Shown here: piece by piece, positions 49,401-58,136 of the stretch | Numbering within the stretch: the stretch's first letter is position 1 | How the letters are laid out: each line of letters starts with the position of its first letter | NCBI GenBank assembly: GCA_934121905.1 | Contig: CAKOVI010000010.1 | Coordinates: forward strand, 1 to 64,000 | DNA from: an uncultured Clostridia bacterium | Lineage (GTDB): Bacteria > Bacillota > Clostridia > TANB77 > CAG-508 | Direction: 5' to 3' | DNA length: 64,000 nt | Notes under the pieces: model-generated | Told to the model about the DNA's origin: nothing | The model's input: the letters and a program-made list of their open reading frames with translations, nothing else | Database searches by the model: none | Program-made: the position numbers and the translations under genes

Positions 49401-51091
49401 CTATCCAAACTCTACCTTCAAGAGAATCCATAATTTTTTTGTTTATAGCTGTAAATTTAACCGTATTATTGTCTTTTCCTAGGTCTATTGTTCCTAAGTA
49501 AGCCCAATTATTTTCTTTGCTAAATGAATATGGGTCTTTTCCGTTAGCATTTTGATAACCATCTTGTTTTGTTATATCATATCCTTCTGGTGCTTGAGAT
49601 TCATAGAAATAATATGTACCAAATTTAACGCATGTTATTTTTGTTTCTCCATTTTCATCTGTTTCAAATTCTGTTGCATCTTTTGCTGAACCATCATATT
49701 TATATGTTCCATCCTGATTTTTTACTAGCCATCCTGTATCTTTTAAATACACCTTTATCTTTGTTCCCTTTAATTTTACTGTATCATATTTACTATCAAC
49801 TTTATAAACTATTATGTCACCTGATGTTCTATCATTTTTGATTGTAACTGTATTAGTTTTGTTAACATATATTATAACCCCTGATGCCGCATTGTAATCA
49901 TTTATTTTTTCTATTGTCAATTCTTTTTGTAAGTCACTTGTAGCTGCTGTCATTTCTATTGGATTATTGTAATAGTTATTTTCAACAGATACTTCTGTTA
50001 TTTCATACTCATATGTCGAGAATAATTTTGAAACTGTTGTATTTGACTTATATGTACTTGCATCTTTTATGTCATCTACATATACTTTATATCCTTGTGC
50101 ATCTCCTGATACCCATTTCTTCAAGTTTTTACAATATATTTTAAACGTTGCAGGTACTGTTTCAGTTTTGTCTTCACCATCTAATTTATATTGTCCTTGT
50201 TTTTGCAATTTAATTTTTCCATATGTATATTTTATAGAAAATTTCTTTTGAGCTTCTGTGTCTTTTCCTTCTTCCATTGTAGCCGAAATTAGGTCTTGTT
50301 CAGCCTCAGCCCCAGACTCATGTTTCCATTTATTGACTGTAACAGAATACCCACTTGCTTTTGCTTTAGTATGTATAGTTATGCTTTCTAATAAGTAATC
50401 TTCTTTTAAATTTTTAACGTAGAATGTTTTGGTACTAAAATCTGTTGTTTTTAGTTCTCTAGTACACTTGCTGTCTGAATAAAATCCAATCCAATTATTT
50501 ATTCCACTGTTTCCAGCTTTAAGTGTTTTTGAATATATTTTATTATCTGTAGGATTTTTCCATTCAATATCAATACTACTTACATCTCCAGATAATTCCG
50601 TTAACTTAATAGTTCCTGTTTGTCCAGTCATTGTTATCTTGCTACTTGCACTCTTAATTGAGGCACTAGTATTAGAATATGGTACACTATCAATTTTCAT
50701 TGCTTTGTCATATAATCCATTATCTGTATAATCATCTGGCCATCCAGTGTTATATGCATATTGGTAATGCCACTTCCAAACTGCAATTTGATATATACTG
50801 TGATAATTATATCCACCATTACCCGTTTTAATTCCTTGATAAAGAATATATGCTAAAGCTCTATTAGCTTGTGAACTATCATCACTATTTATAACCTGTG
50901 ATGAAACAAAATTATAATTTCCACCATTAAATGCATCTCCGACGTTCTATACAATAGTATTCATGAGAGTTAAGTAATGCGTTAAATCCATCGAAATATA
51001 CAGCTTGAACAAATGTTGATTTTAGCATAACTGCTGCCATAAATACTATTAATGTAATTAATAACTTTTTCACTTTATTATTTTTTGTCAT
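46483..51091 (-). CDS. Thioester-domain Cna_B surface protein (B-type, copy 1), +1 frameshift at CGG
   Basis: Frame 0 starts at ATG 51091 behind AAAGGAGGATAG, gives a signal peptide (about 1-31) and reads ...SHEYYCIE, then CGT CGG AGA (CGG 50941-50939, codon 51) and a stop three codons later. Skipping C gives CGT GGA GAT and 1485 more codons, total 1535 aa. The N-terminal domain looks like a thioester domain: Cys in YYCIERG and Gln in YQIAVW. SpaA/SdrD_B-like domains follow, and TPPTGGNR with a helix and Lys-rich tail. The ORF fragment from 50700 alone would lack both signal peptide and thioester domain. Confidence 0.88.
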
Positions 51092-51109
51092 CTTTCTATC
51101 CTCCTTTCT

Positions 51110-54100
51110 TTAAAATTTCGCCTTTTCTTTTATTACTTTTCTCATTACTAAATATGCTGCTGCTCCTACTATTACTAATAGAGAAATAGTTAATAACACA
51201 TAGCTTACTGCTGCTCCAGTGCTTACACTTATAATAACATTGGCACTAGCCATATCGTCTTCTCCATTTTTCTTATTTCCTGGTGTAGAATCTTTATCCG
51301 CAATTCCTAGCATATTATAATCTTCTGAGATTTCTGCTGAATTATTTACAAGTCCAGTATTTGTTTCTGTCATTGTTTTTGTTAATACTAATGTTAATTC
51401 CTTTGTTTCTCCTGGTTCTATTTTTGTGTTATTTAAACTTGTTGTATATAATTCATTTCCAGATTGATACCATTCTGAATTTAAACTTGAGTTAAAGCTT
51501 AAATCATTTGGTTTATAATCTACTATTTTTTTAGCATATCCTGCAAGTTCTCCTTCATTTGTAACTTTAATTTTATACTCAATTACAGCTGTTGTTACTG
51601 CAATATCTTTTGCTTTTACTTCTGCTTTTGCTAATGTTGAATCGTTATATTCTGTAGTTTTTGTTCCTGCTTTATTTGTAACAGTAATTTTTGAAACTGT
51701 TTTTGAAAGCTTTAAATCAAATAGTTTTGCTTCAACTAAACCAATATCTATGTTACCAATACTTGATTCTTTAACTTCTATTGTATCTGTTGATGCAACT
51801 TTTTTGCTACTACCATTTAAATTCATTGTTACATTTTCCACATCTGAATTTCTACTTTCTTGAATTCCTTCAACTTGGTATTTTGTTAATACATATTTTT
51901 CTGTATCATATTCAAATATTACAACATATTTTCCTTTTTTTACATTTGCAAAAGAATAGAATCCGTTATCTCCTGTTGCCGTTTCTTGTGTAGTATTGTC
52001 TTCCATATTTAATATGGTTGCTTTTATACCTTTTAATGTTTCTTCATCAGAGTCTCTTTGTCCATTTTCATTTTTATCAAACCATGCTGTTCCAGATATT
52101 GTACTTAAAACTTGTTCTTCTTCATTGTTATCTGTTTGGTTGTTTCCATTATTATTGCTACTGTTATTTGAATTATTGTTGTTGTTATTATTATTATTAT
52201 TATTGCTATTATTTCCGTTATTATTTGTTCCATTATTATTATTTTCGTTGCTGTTTTCTTCATTAACATTAGCTTTTAATATATGATTTATTTCTTCTGA
52301 TTGAACTTTAATATTTTTTACAGTTGCTTCTGCAGTGCTTGCCATTTGAATATTATTAGAATGCTTAAATTCGCTATCTGTAGATGTTTCTACTTGTATC
52401 TCTAGGTCTTTTCCAACACTTAATGGCTCTTGGTAATTAAATCCTATTGTATATTCATCACTTTTTTCTGTTATATTTTTATCGTCCTCTTGATTATTAT
52501 CTTGTGTTTGTGTTTCACTATTACTTGTATTAAACTCTTTTTCAAATTTTGTATCAACACCATTTATTGTAACTTTATTTACACTTAAATATGTTGAAAG
52601 TTGTTGCTTAATCTCTAAATAATTAATATCTTCTGTTCCATTATTTTTTAAAGTAATATTGTATGTTACTTTTTCTCCATCATTAACAGTCTTTCCTTCA
52701 TTATCTGACCTCATTGAAATAGATAATTTTGTTAGTTCTACCGTTTCTGAAACATTATTTGAATGATATTTATCATTTGCAACAACTCCAATTGTTGCTA
52801 TTTCGTTATTTCCTGTTGCTTTTACGTCTATCTCATATTCAGCCGATTCGTCTTTGCTTAGAGAATCTATAACAAATGTATTATTATCAAATTTTACATT
52901 TTGTTTATTTGGATTTACTACTCTATCTATTGAAAATCCTGAATTTATTTTCACATTCATTTTTATGTTAGATAAATTTTTACCTGATGTATTTTTTACC
53001 ATTACTTTATATGCATAGCTAACTTGTGAACGTAATTTAGCACTTGATCTTCCTATCATAAAAATACTCATATCAACTTCTGCATCTAAAACATTATTTG
53101 AAATTGTATTACTTTCAACATTTGTCATTTCAGTATCATTTTGTAACGCGTAATAACTTATATTAGATTTTGCAGTCATAGTTTTATTATTTTCAACCTT
53201 AACTTCATATGATAGTGTTTTTTCTTCATTTACATCTAAACTATCAATTGTTGTTTTAAGTTTATTTTCTTCAACATTTCTATCTTTATAATAATCTTTT
53301 GCAGCTCCAAGAGTTGTATCTGTTTCTTCTCTTTCTGTTGATTTAATATATTGTACACATTTAGCATTTTCTGGAATAGTTGCTTCGACATTTACATTTG
53401 TTGCTTTTTCGCTTCCATTATTTTTCAATGTTAATTCATATCTTACAACTTCTCCATTATACACATTACTATCTTTTTTTATTTCTTCATCACCAACAAA
53501 TGCTTTTAAGCTTGCTTCAACATTTGCCTTTTTTCCTGTTGATAAATTAAGTACTGTTGCATCTGCAGTTTTTTCGTTTTCAATTAAATTTGTATATTTT
53601 ACTGTATAACTTTCTTCTGCAGTCATATTATATGTTAAATTTGCTGGTATATTTACTTTATAGTTTGCATCAAATTTCTCACCATTCTTCATAGAATCTA
53701 TGTGTATTAAATATTTCTTTGAGCTATCATTGTTATAATTTAATGTCCACATATTTTCTTCGTTGTTTATATCGTCTGTTGCATTTTCATTGTCAGTATA
53801 ATAAATTTTTACATTTTCATTATCAGTTACTATTCCACTTGCTAATTTAGCACCTAATGTCATATCTGCTCCAGTTGGGAATTTTCCAAGTATTTTAACA
53901 TCTTTTATTTCTTGTCCTTCATTATTTACTATACCTATATCTGTTGTTGCTTCTTTTGCTTCTTTTCCTAAGTCTAATTCTACAGTTTGTGTTCCTTGAT
54001 TTCCTACTGTCTCAATTTGATATTCTTTAATATTATTTGATGTTATAATTCCAGAACTTCCGTTTATTTTAACATTTTTACTTTGCTCTCCATTATCATT

Positions 54101-56062
54101 GTAACTTGTTGCATATTCATTTGAATAATTTAAGTTTATTTTTTCATTACTATCAGCAGATAATTTGTCTACTTCAAAATCTGCATATATGATAATTGTT
54201 GTTCCTTCTATACTTTCTTGGTTATATGAATTTTGTGTTCCTTCTAATCCAATTTTTATAACAAATGAATCATTTTCTTTATCTATTATTGCACTTGCTA
54301 GTTCTAGTCCATTTCCATATAGAACTTTACATTTAGCAGATACATTTGTTATCTGTTTAGGTAATGCTACTTTTATTACTGGATTCCTATATAAATCTTT
54401 ACTTTCATCATTGTTTAATAAAACCGCTGTAATTTTTACATTCTCATTTTTCTCTGTTGATGATAATGTTGTAGTACTAACATCTAATGAAGCTTGAGAT
54501 GAAGTATTTTTTAGAGAAATTGTTTTTTCAATTAATTTGCCATTTATTTCTGATGTTTCTTTTATTCCTGTTAAACTATTAATTTGATTTCTATCATAAT
54601 TAGTATTTAGTATTGATTTCTTATTTTCTATATTTAATGTACCTAATTTTATAGGTTTACTTGTTTCAAATTCAATACTACTTTCTCCATTTAGATAAGA
54701 TATAACAAATTCTCCGTTCTCATTTACTTGACTATCTTTATTTATATTTGTTAATATTGTTCCATTAATGTCTTTAACATTTATATATCCATCTTCTCCA
54801 AATAAGCTTAAGAATTCTTCTTTTCTTATTTTACTTTCTTTATATATTATATTTGCAGAAAGTTCATTTTCATTAGATAAAAATTTTGCTTCTTGCTCTT
54901 TTATATTTACATTGTCTATTATATCTAAATAATCTACATTTACTTTATTGGTTACTGTATATTCTCTTTCTTCTCCAGTGTAAATTTTACCTTTATAAAT
55001 TTCGTTTTCACTACTTTCTATACTTCCAGAAATTACACCATCTATTTCTTCTTCAATATGAACATTTTGATTTGCGTTTAATTGTTTTCCGTCATATAAA
55101 TTTGAAACTGCATCTATTGATACATCCTTACCATTTATATTGTCATCTTTATTTAAAACATATGTTACAATAAATGTATCTTGTACATTTTTTATCCAAC
55201 TAATATTTTCTTTATTTTCATTAGATACTTTTATTGTTAATAGCTTTTCGTCTTTATTATACTCATAATTTGCATCCGAAAATTCAAGTTCACCATTTGT
55301 AGCTTTTGTGCTTCTTGCAAATACGTTTACATCTTGAACCTCTTCTGGAACACTTAACTTGATTTCTGTATTTTGAACAGGATAGTTATTATTTGTTATT
55401 TTATTACTTACTAATATTTGAACAATTTTTTTGCTATTTCCTTTTACATTATATACAGAATTTGTAAGTAATTTGCTTTCAAGTTCTAAGTTTGTTTGTT
55501 CACTTGATTTCCAATCTACTTCAACATTTGCTGTTCCTTTTATTTCTATAGATTTGTCTTTTTCTACATTTTTACTATTGACATAGTTTCCATCTAATTC
55601 TACTGTTGAAACATTAGATAAATCCATTTCATTAATTTTATCATTCTTTTTTGCTTCTATTTTTAATGATATTTTACGTGTAGAACCTGCATTTATTTGC
55701 TCTAATTTTATTTCTTCTTCTCCCACACTTTGGATTCCTTCATAAGTTTCGTTTCCAGTTACAAATTTGAAGTTACTGTTTTTTAATCTAATGCTTCCAT
55801 TGAAATATCCTTCATTTTTTACAGCTATTTCAACAGTTAGATTTTGTATACTGTCAATTGCTCCTTCTATTTTTTCTTGTTTCTCGCCATTTGCATCTTC
55901 AAAATATGCTGAAAGCTCAATATTTGCATTATTTGTCTTGGTTTCATCTAATGCATAGCTTATGGCTGATTTTCCAACTAATAAAAAATCTGACATTGTT
56001 AGTGCGAAAATCACTAATATTGCACAGATTTTATTAATTATGTTTTTTTGTGTAATGTTCAT
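51110..56062 (-). CDS. Giant repetitive surface protein (A-type, copy 1)
   Basis: 1650 aa. A signal peptide (about 1-38, ending AISYALD) precedes repeated beta domains paralogous to 41313-46247, an Asn-rich low-complexity linker, an SdrD_B-like domain (GTAWFDKNENGQRD), a stalk (FDLKLSKTVSKI) and the tail NVIISVSTG plus membrane helix and basic end. It lies 18 bp upstream of the thioester protein gene and is presumably its co-transcribed partner. Confidence 0.88.
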   Translation of the reverse strand: MNITQKNIINKICAILVIFALTMSDFLLVGKSAISYALDETKTNNANIELSAYFEDANGEKQEKIEGAIDSIQNLTVEIAVKNEGYFNGSIRLKNSNFKFVTGNETYEGIQSVGEEEIKLEQINAGSTRKISLKIEAKKNDKINEMDLSNVSTVELDGNYVNSKNVEKDKSIEIKGTANVEVDWKSSEQTNLELESKLLTNSVYNVKGNSKKIVQILVSNKITNNNYPVQNTEIKLSVPEEVQDVNVFARSTKATNGELEFSDANYEYNKDEKLLTIKVSNENKENISWIKNVQDTFIVTYVLNKDDNINGKDVSIDAVSNLYDGKQLNANQNVHIEEEIDGVISGSIESSENEIYKGKIYTGEEREYTVTNKVNVDYLDIIDNVNIKEQEAKFLSNENELSANIIYKESKIRKEEFLSLFGEDGYINVKDINGTILTNINKDSQVNENGEFVISYLNGESSIEFETSKPIKLGTLNIENKKSILNTNYDRNQINSLTGIKETSEINGKLIEKTISLKNTSSQASLDVSTTTLSSTEKNENVKITAVLLNNDESKDLYRNPVIKVALPKQITNVSAKCKVLYGNGLELASAIIDKENDSFVIKIGLEGTQNSYNQESIEGTTIIIYADFEVDKLSADSNEKINLNYSNEYATSYNDNGEQSKNVKINGSSGIITSNNIKEYQIETVGNQGTQTVELDLGKEAKEATTDIGIVNNEGQEIKDVKILGKFPTGADMTLGAKLASGIVTDNENVKIYYTDNENATDDINNEENMWTLNYNNDSSKKYLIHIDSMKNGEKFDANYKVNIPANLTYNMTAEESYTVKYTNLIENEKTADATVLNLSTGKKANVEASLKAFVGDEEIKKDSNVYNGEVVRYELTLKNNGSEKATNVNVEATIPENAKCVQYIKSTEREETDTTLGAAKDYYKDRNVEENKLKTTIDSLDVNEEKTLSYEVKVENNKTMTAKSNISYYALQNDTEMTNVESNTISNNVLDAEVDMSIFMIGRSSAKLRSQVSYAYKVMVKNTSGKNLSNIKMNVKINSGFSIDRVVNPNKQNVKFDNNTFVIDSLSKDESAEYEIDVKATGNNEIATIGVVANDKYHSNNVSETVELTKLSISMRSDNEGKTVNDGEKVTYNITLKNNGTEDINYLEIKQQLSTYLSVNKVTINGVDTKFEKEFNTSNSETQTQDNNQEDDKNITEKSDEYTIGFNYQEPLSVGKDLEIQVETSTDSEFKHSNNIQMASTAEATVKNIKVQSEEINHILKANVNEENSNENNNNGTNNNGNNSNNNNNNNNNNNSNNSSNNNGNNQTDNNEEEQVLSTISGTAWFDKNENGQRDSDEETLKGIKATILNMEDNTTQETATGDNGFYSFANVKKGKYVVIFEYDTEKYVLTKYQVEGIQESRNSDVENVTMNLNGSSKKVASTDTIEVKESSIGNIDIGLVEAKLFDLKLSKTVSKITVTNKAGTKTTEYNDSTLAKAEVKAKDIAVTTAVIEYKIKVTNEGELAGYAKKIVDYKPNDLSFNSSLNSEWYQSGNELYTTSLNNTKIEPGETKELTLVLTKTMTETNTGLVNNSAEISEDYNMLGIADKDSTPGNKKNGEDDMASANVIISVSTGAAVSYVLLTISLLVIVGAAAYLVMRKVIKEKAKF
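52141..52260. repeat. Asn-codon low-complexity tract
   Basis: A run of AAT/AAC triplets (TTATTATTATTATTATTG on the plus strand) encodes the poly-Asn linker of A-type copy 1. It is prone to slippage in units of three. Confidence 0.85.
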
Positions 56063-56231
56063 ATTAATTCCTCCCTTTTTTACACACTTTTAACTTTATT
56101 TATTATATATAAGTGGTTTTTATTAGTCAACTCCACTGATTTCCGTTTTTTTTTGATTTTATGGGTATTGCCTTTTTCCCCTTTACGGAAGGTTGTTGGT
56201 GGTTCTTTTTGACTTTTTATATTAAGTTTTT

Positions 56232-56248
56232 ATTACAATTATGTTACA
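56232..56248 (-). promoter_or_regulatory. WalR-like direct repeat before A-type copy 1
   Basis: On the minus strand, TGTAAC-N5-TGTAAT with an 11-bp period, about 170 bp upstream of the start, the same place as in copy 2. A TATAAA -10-like box follows at 56221-56216. The leader between it and 56063 holds no frame; the rest of the gap to 56483 is AT-rich and featureless. Confidence 0.55.
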
Positions 56249-56483
56249 ATTATTTCTTTTGAATATAATTAGCCACTATATTCACTATTATATAGCTTTT
56301 TGCGTTTTTTTGCAATAGATTTTTTACATATTTTGCAAGTTTTTATGTAATATTGTTTGGTTTTTGATTTGATTTTTAGCCGGTTGAGAGATAGATGTAG
56401 TTTTATTGCATATTATTAACGGCTATATCAATTAACACATATTTTCAACCAACATATAATATAATTATAAAGAGGTGAAATAC

Positions 56484-56645
56484 ATGAACAATAACGATAT
56501 CTCATACCTAATGAACATGTTAAACAAAATGGATAAAAACCAACTAGCAAACGGCTTAAATCAAATAAACCAAATATTAAGCCCAGAAGAAAAACAAAAA
56601 ATAATTCAAGCACTTGGTTCAAAAAATCCTAACAAAAACATGTAA
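56484..56645 (+). CDS. Small hypothetical protein
   Basis: 53 aa from ATG 56484 behind AGAGGTGA. It is a soluble helical protein with Asn and Met repeats (YLMNMLNKMDKNQLANGLNQ) and LSPEEKQKIIQAL. It opens a three-gene plus-strand operon (24 bp to the next start). It is unrecognised; small Asn/Gln-rich products like this in spore formers are often coat-associated, but that is only a guess. Confidence 0.75.
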   Translation: MNNNDISYLMNMLNKMDKNQLANGLNQINQILSPEEKQKIIQALGSKNPNKNM

Positions 56646-56668
56646 AACTCAAGGAAAGGAAGGATACT

Positions 56669-57118
56669 ATGGCAGATGACAATATGGAAAATATAATAAA
56701 TAATTTCAAAAATATGCTACATAATAACCAATCATCAGATGACAAAAAAAGCCAAGAAAATGGTATCAATAACCTAAATATCACACCAGAAATGATTGGT
56801 AATCTAGCAAATATGTTAAAAAATAATACTGCACAAAATGATTCTGCAACTTCCGATTCCTTTAATCAAAATACCGAAAGTTCCAGTAATGATAATGACT
56901 CAAATTCTATGAATAATATAGACTTTGAAACAATATTAAAATTAAAATCAATTATGGAAACTCTTAATAAAAAAGACGACCCAAGAAGTAAACTTTTATA
57001 TTCTTTAAAGCCTTATTTAAGAGAAAGTAAACAAAAAAAATTAGACCAATATGTAAATTTGTTTAAAATTACACAGATATCAAATTTATTTAAAAATAAT
57101 AAAGGAGATGGAAATTAA
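56669..57118 (+). CDS. Hypothetical protein, possible spore-coat associated
   Basis: 149 aa. A polar, Asn/Ser-rich N terminus is followed by a helical C-terminal block ending DDPRSKLLYSLKPYLRESKQKKLDQYVNLFKI. That block recurs in clostridial proteins of unknown role. A TAATG overlap couples it to the next gene. Confidence 0.7.
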   Translation: MADDNMENIINNFKNMLHNNQSSDDKKSQENGINNLNITPEMIGNLANMLKNNTAQNDSATSDSFNQNTESSSNDNDSNSMNNIDFETILKLKSIMETLNKKDDPRSKLLYSLKPYLRESKQKKLDQYVNLFKITQISNLFKNNKGDGN

Positions 57119-57474
57119 TGCCTATTTTTCGTTATCCTTTTTTTTATAATCCTGGGTATCCTAGTTATTATAATAGATATAATCACACTCAATTTAATAA
57201 AAGTAACATAAATACTGATTATACTAGGGCAAACGCAAAATCTATCCCACAAGAAAATAATCAGAAAAGTTCAGAAAACATACATATAGAAAACATAGAT
57301 GACAAAAAAAATAATTCAAAAGAACAATCTCCTGAGAATTATTTTTTTGAATTATTTGGTTTAAAACTTTATTTTGATGATATTTTACTTATATGTTTAA
57401 TCTTCTTTTTGTATCAAGAAGGTGTAAAAGATGATGAGCTTTTTATAAGTTTAATTTTACTGCTTTTAAGTTAA
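57118..57474 (+). CDS. Hypothetical protein with C-terminal membrane helix
   Basis: 118 aa. A Tyr/Pro/Asn-rich N terminus (FYNPGYPSYYNRYNH) resembles coat proteins; an Asn/Lys spacer follows. The C-terminal half is YFFELFGLKLYFDDILLI plus hydrophobic segments. Last gene of the small operon; converges with minC. Confidence 0.7.
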   Translation: MPIFRYPFFYNPGYPSYYNRYNHTQFNKSNINTDYTRANAKSIPQENNQKSSENIHIENIDDKKNNSKEQSPENYFFELFGLKLYFDDILLICLIFFLYQEGVKDDELFISLILLLLS

Positions 57475-57476
57475 TT

Positions 57477-58091
57477 TTACTCAATTATCATCTTATCATC
57501 CTCTATATAAACATAAGCTTGTCTATGCATAGGTTCTTCATCTCGATCTATTTCTTTTACTATATTTGCTATACGAAGTTGAACAGTATCTAGTTTTCCA
57601 GCAGCAATTATTGCTTTTGTGTTTCCTTTAGCTCCTGCATGTGCTAATCCCCTAAGAGTTCCTAAAACAACAATATTGTCTGCTGCAACAACTTCTGCTC
57701 CTGAATTTACATCTCCTATTATTACTATACTTCCATCTTCTTCTATTTTTTGTCCAGACCTTAATGAACCTCTATGAAATTTTGTTTCTGAAACTGAAAC
57801 TTCTTGTATGAAGGTTCTTTTTATATTATGAAGTCCTAGTTCTTTTGGCATATCAAAATCTACATCTACATCTAACTTTGCTTTTATTATTTCTTCTACT
57901 TCATCTATTTCTTTATTTTTAAGTACTTTTCCTGTAACCATTATAGGTGTTGTCTTTTCATCTTTGTATATCTTTTGTAATTGTATAACTTTTTTTCTTA
58001 TTTGAGGTATTATTTCCTCTATTTTTGCATCTGGATTTATTTTTATTACAACCAAATTATTTTTTTGACTTACATTTATGCAATTCCTCAT
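57477..58091 (-). CDS. minC: Septum site-determining protein MinC
   Basis: About 204 aa inhibitor of FtsZ assembly. The C-terminal beta-helix (SGQKIEEDGSIVIIGDVNSGAEV to ADNIVVLGTLRGLAHAG) is clear. Three ATGs stand in a row at 58097, 58094 and 58091; the third has the best distance to GAGGAG. It is the last gene of the mre operon; minD and minE, which normally follow, are replaced by convergent genes here. Confidence 0.93.
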   Translation of the reverse strand: MRNCINVSQKNNLVVIKINPDAKIEEIIPQIRKKVIQLQKIYKDEKTTPIMVTGKVLKNKEIDEVEEIIKAKLDVDVDFDMPKELGLHNIKRTFIQEVSVSETKFHRGSLRSGQKIEEDGSIVIIGDVNSGAEVVAADNIVVLGTLRGLAHAGAKGNTKAIIAAGKLDTVQLRIANIVKEIDRDEEPMHRQAYVYIEDDKMIIE

Positions 58092-58136
58092 CATCATACT
58101 CCTCGACCTTATTTATATTTTTGAATCTTTTGTATT

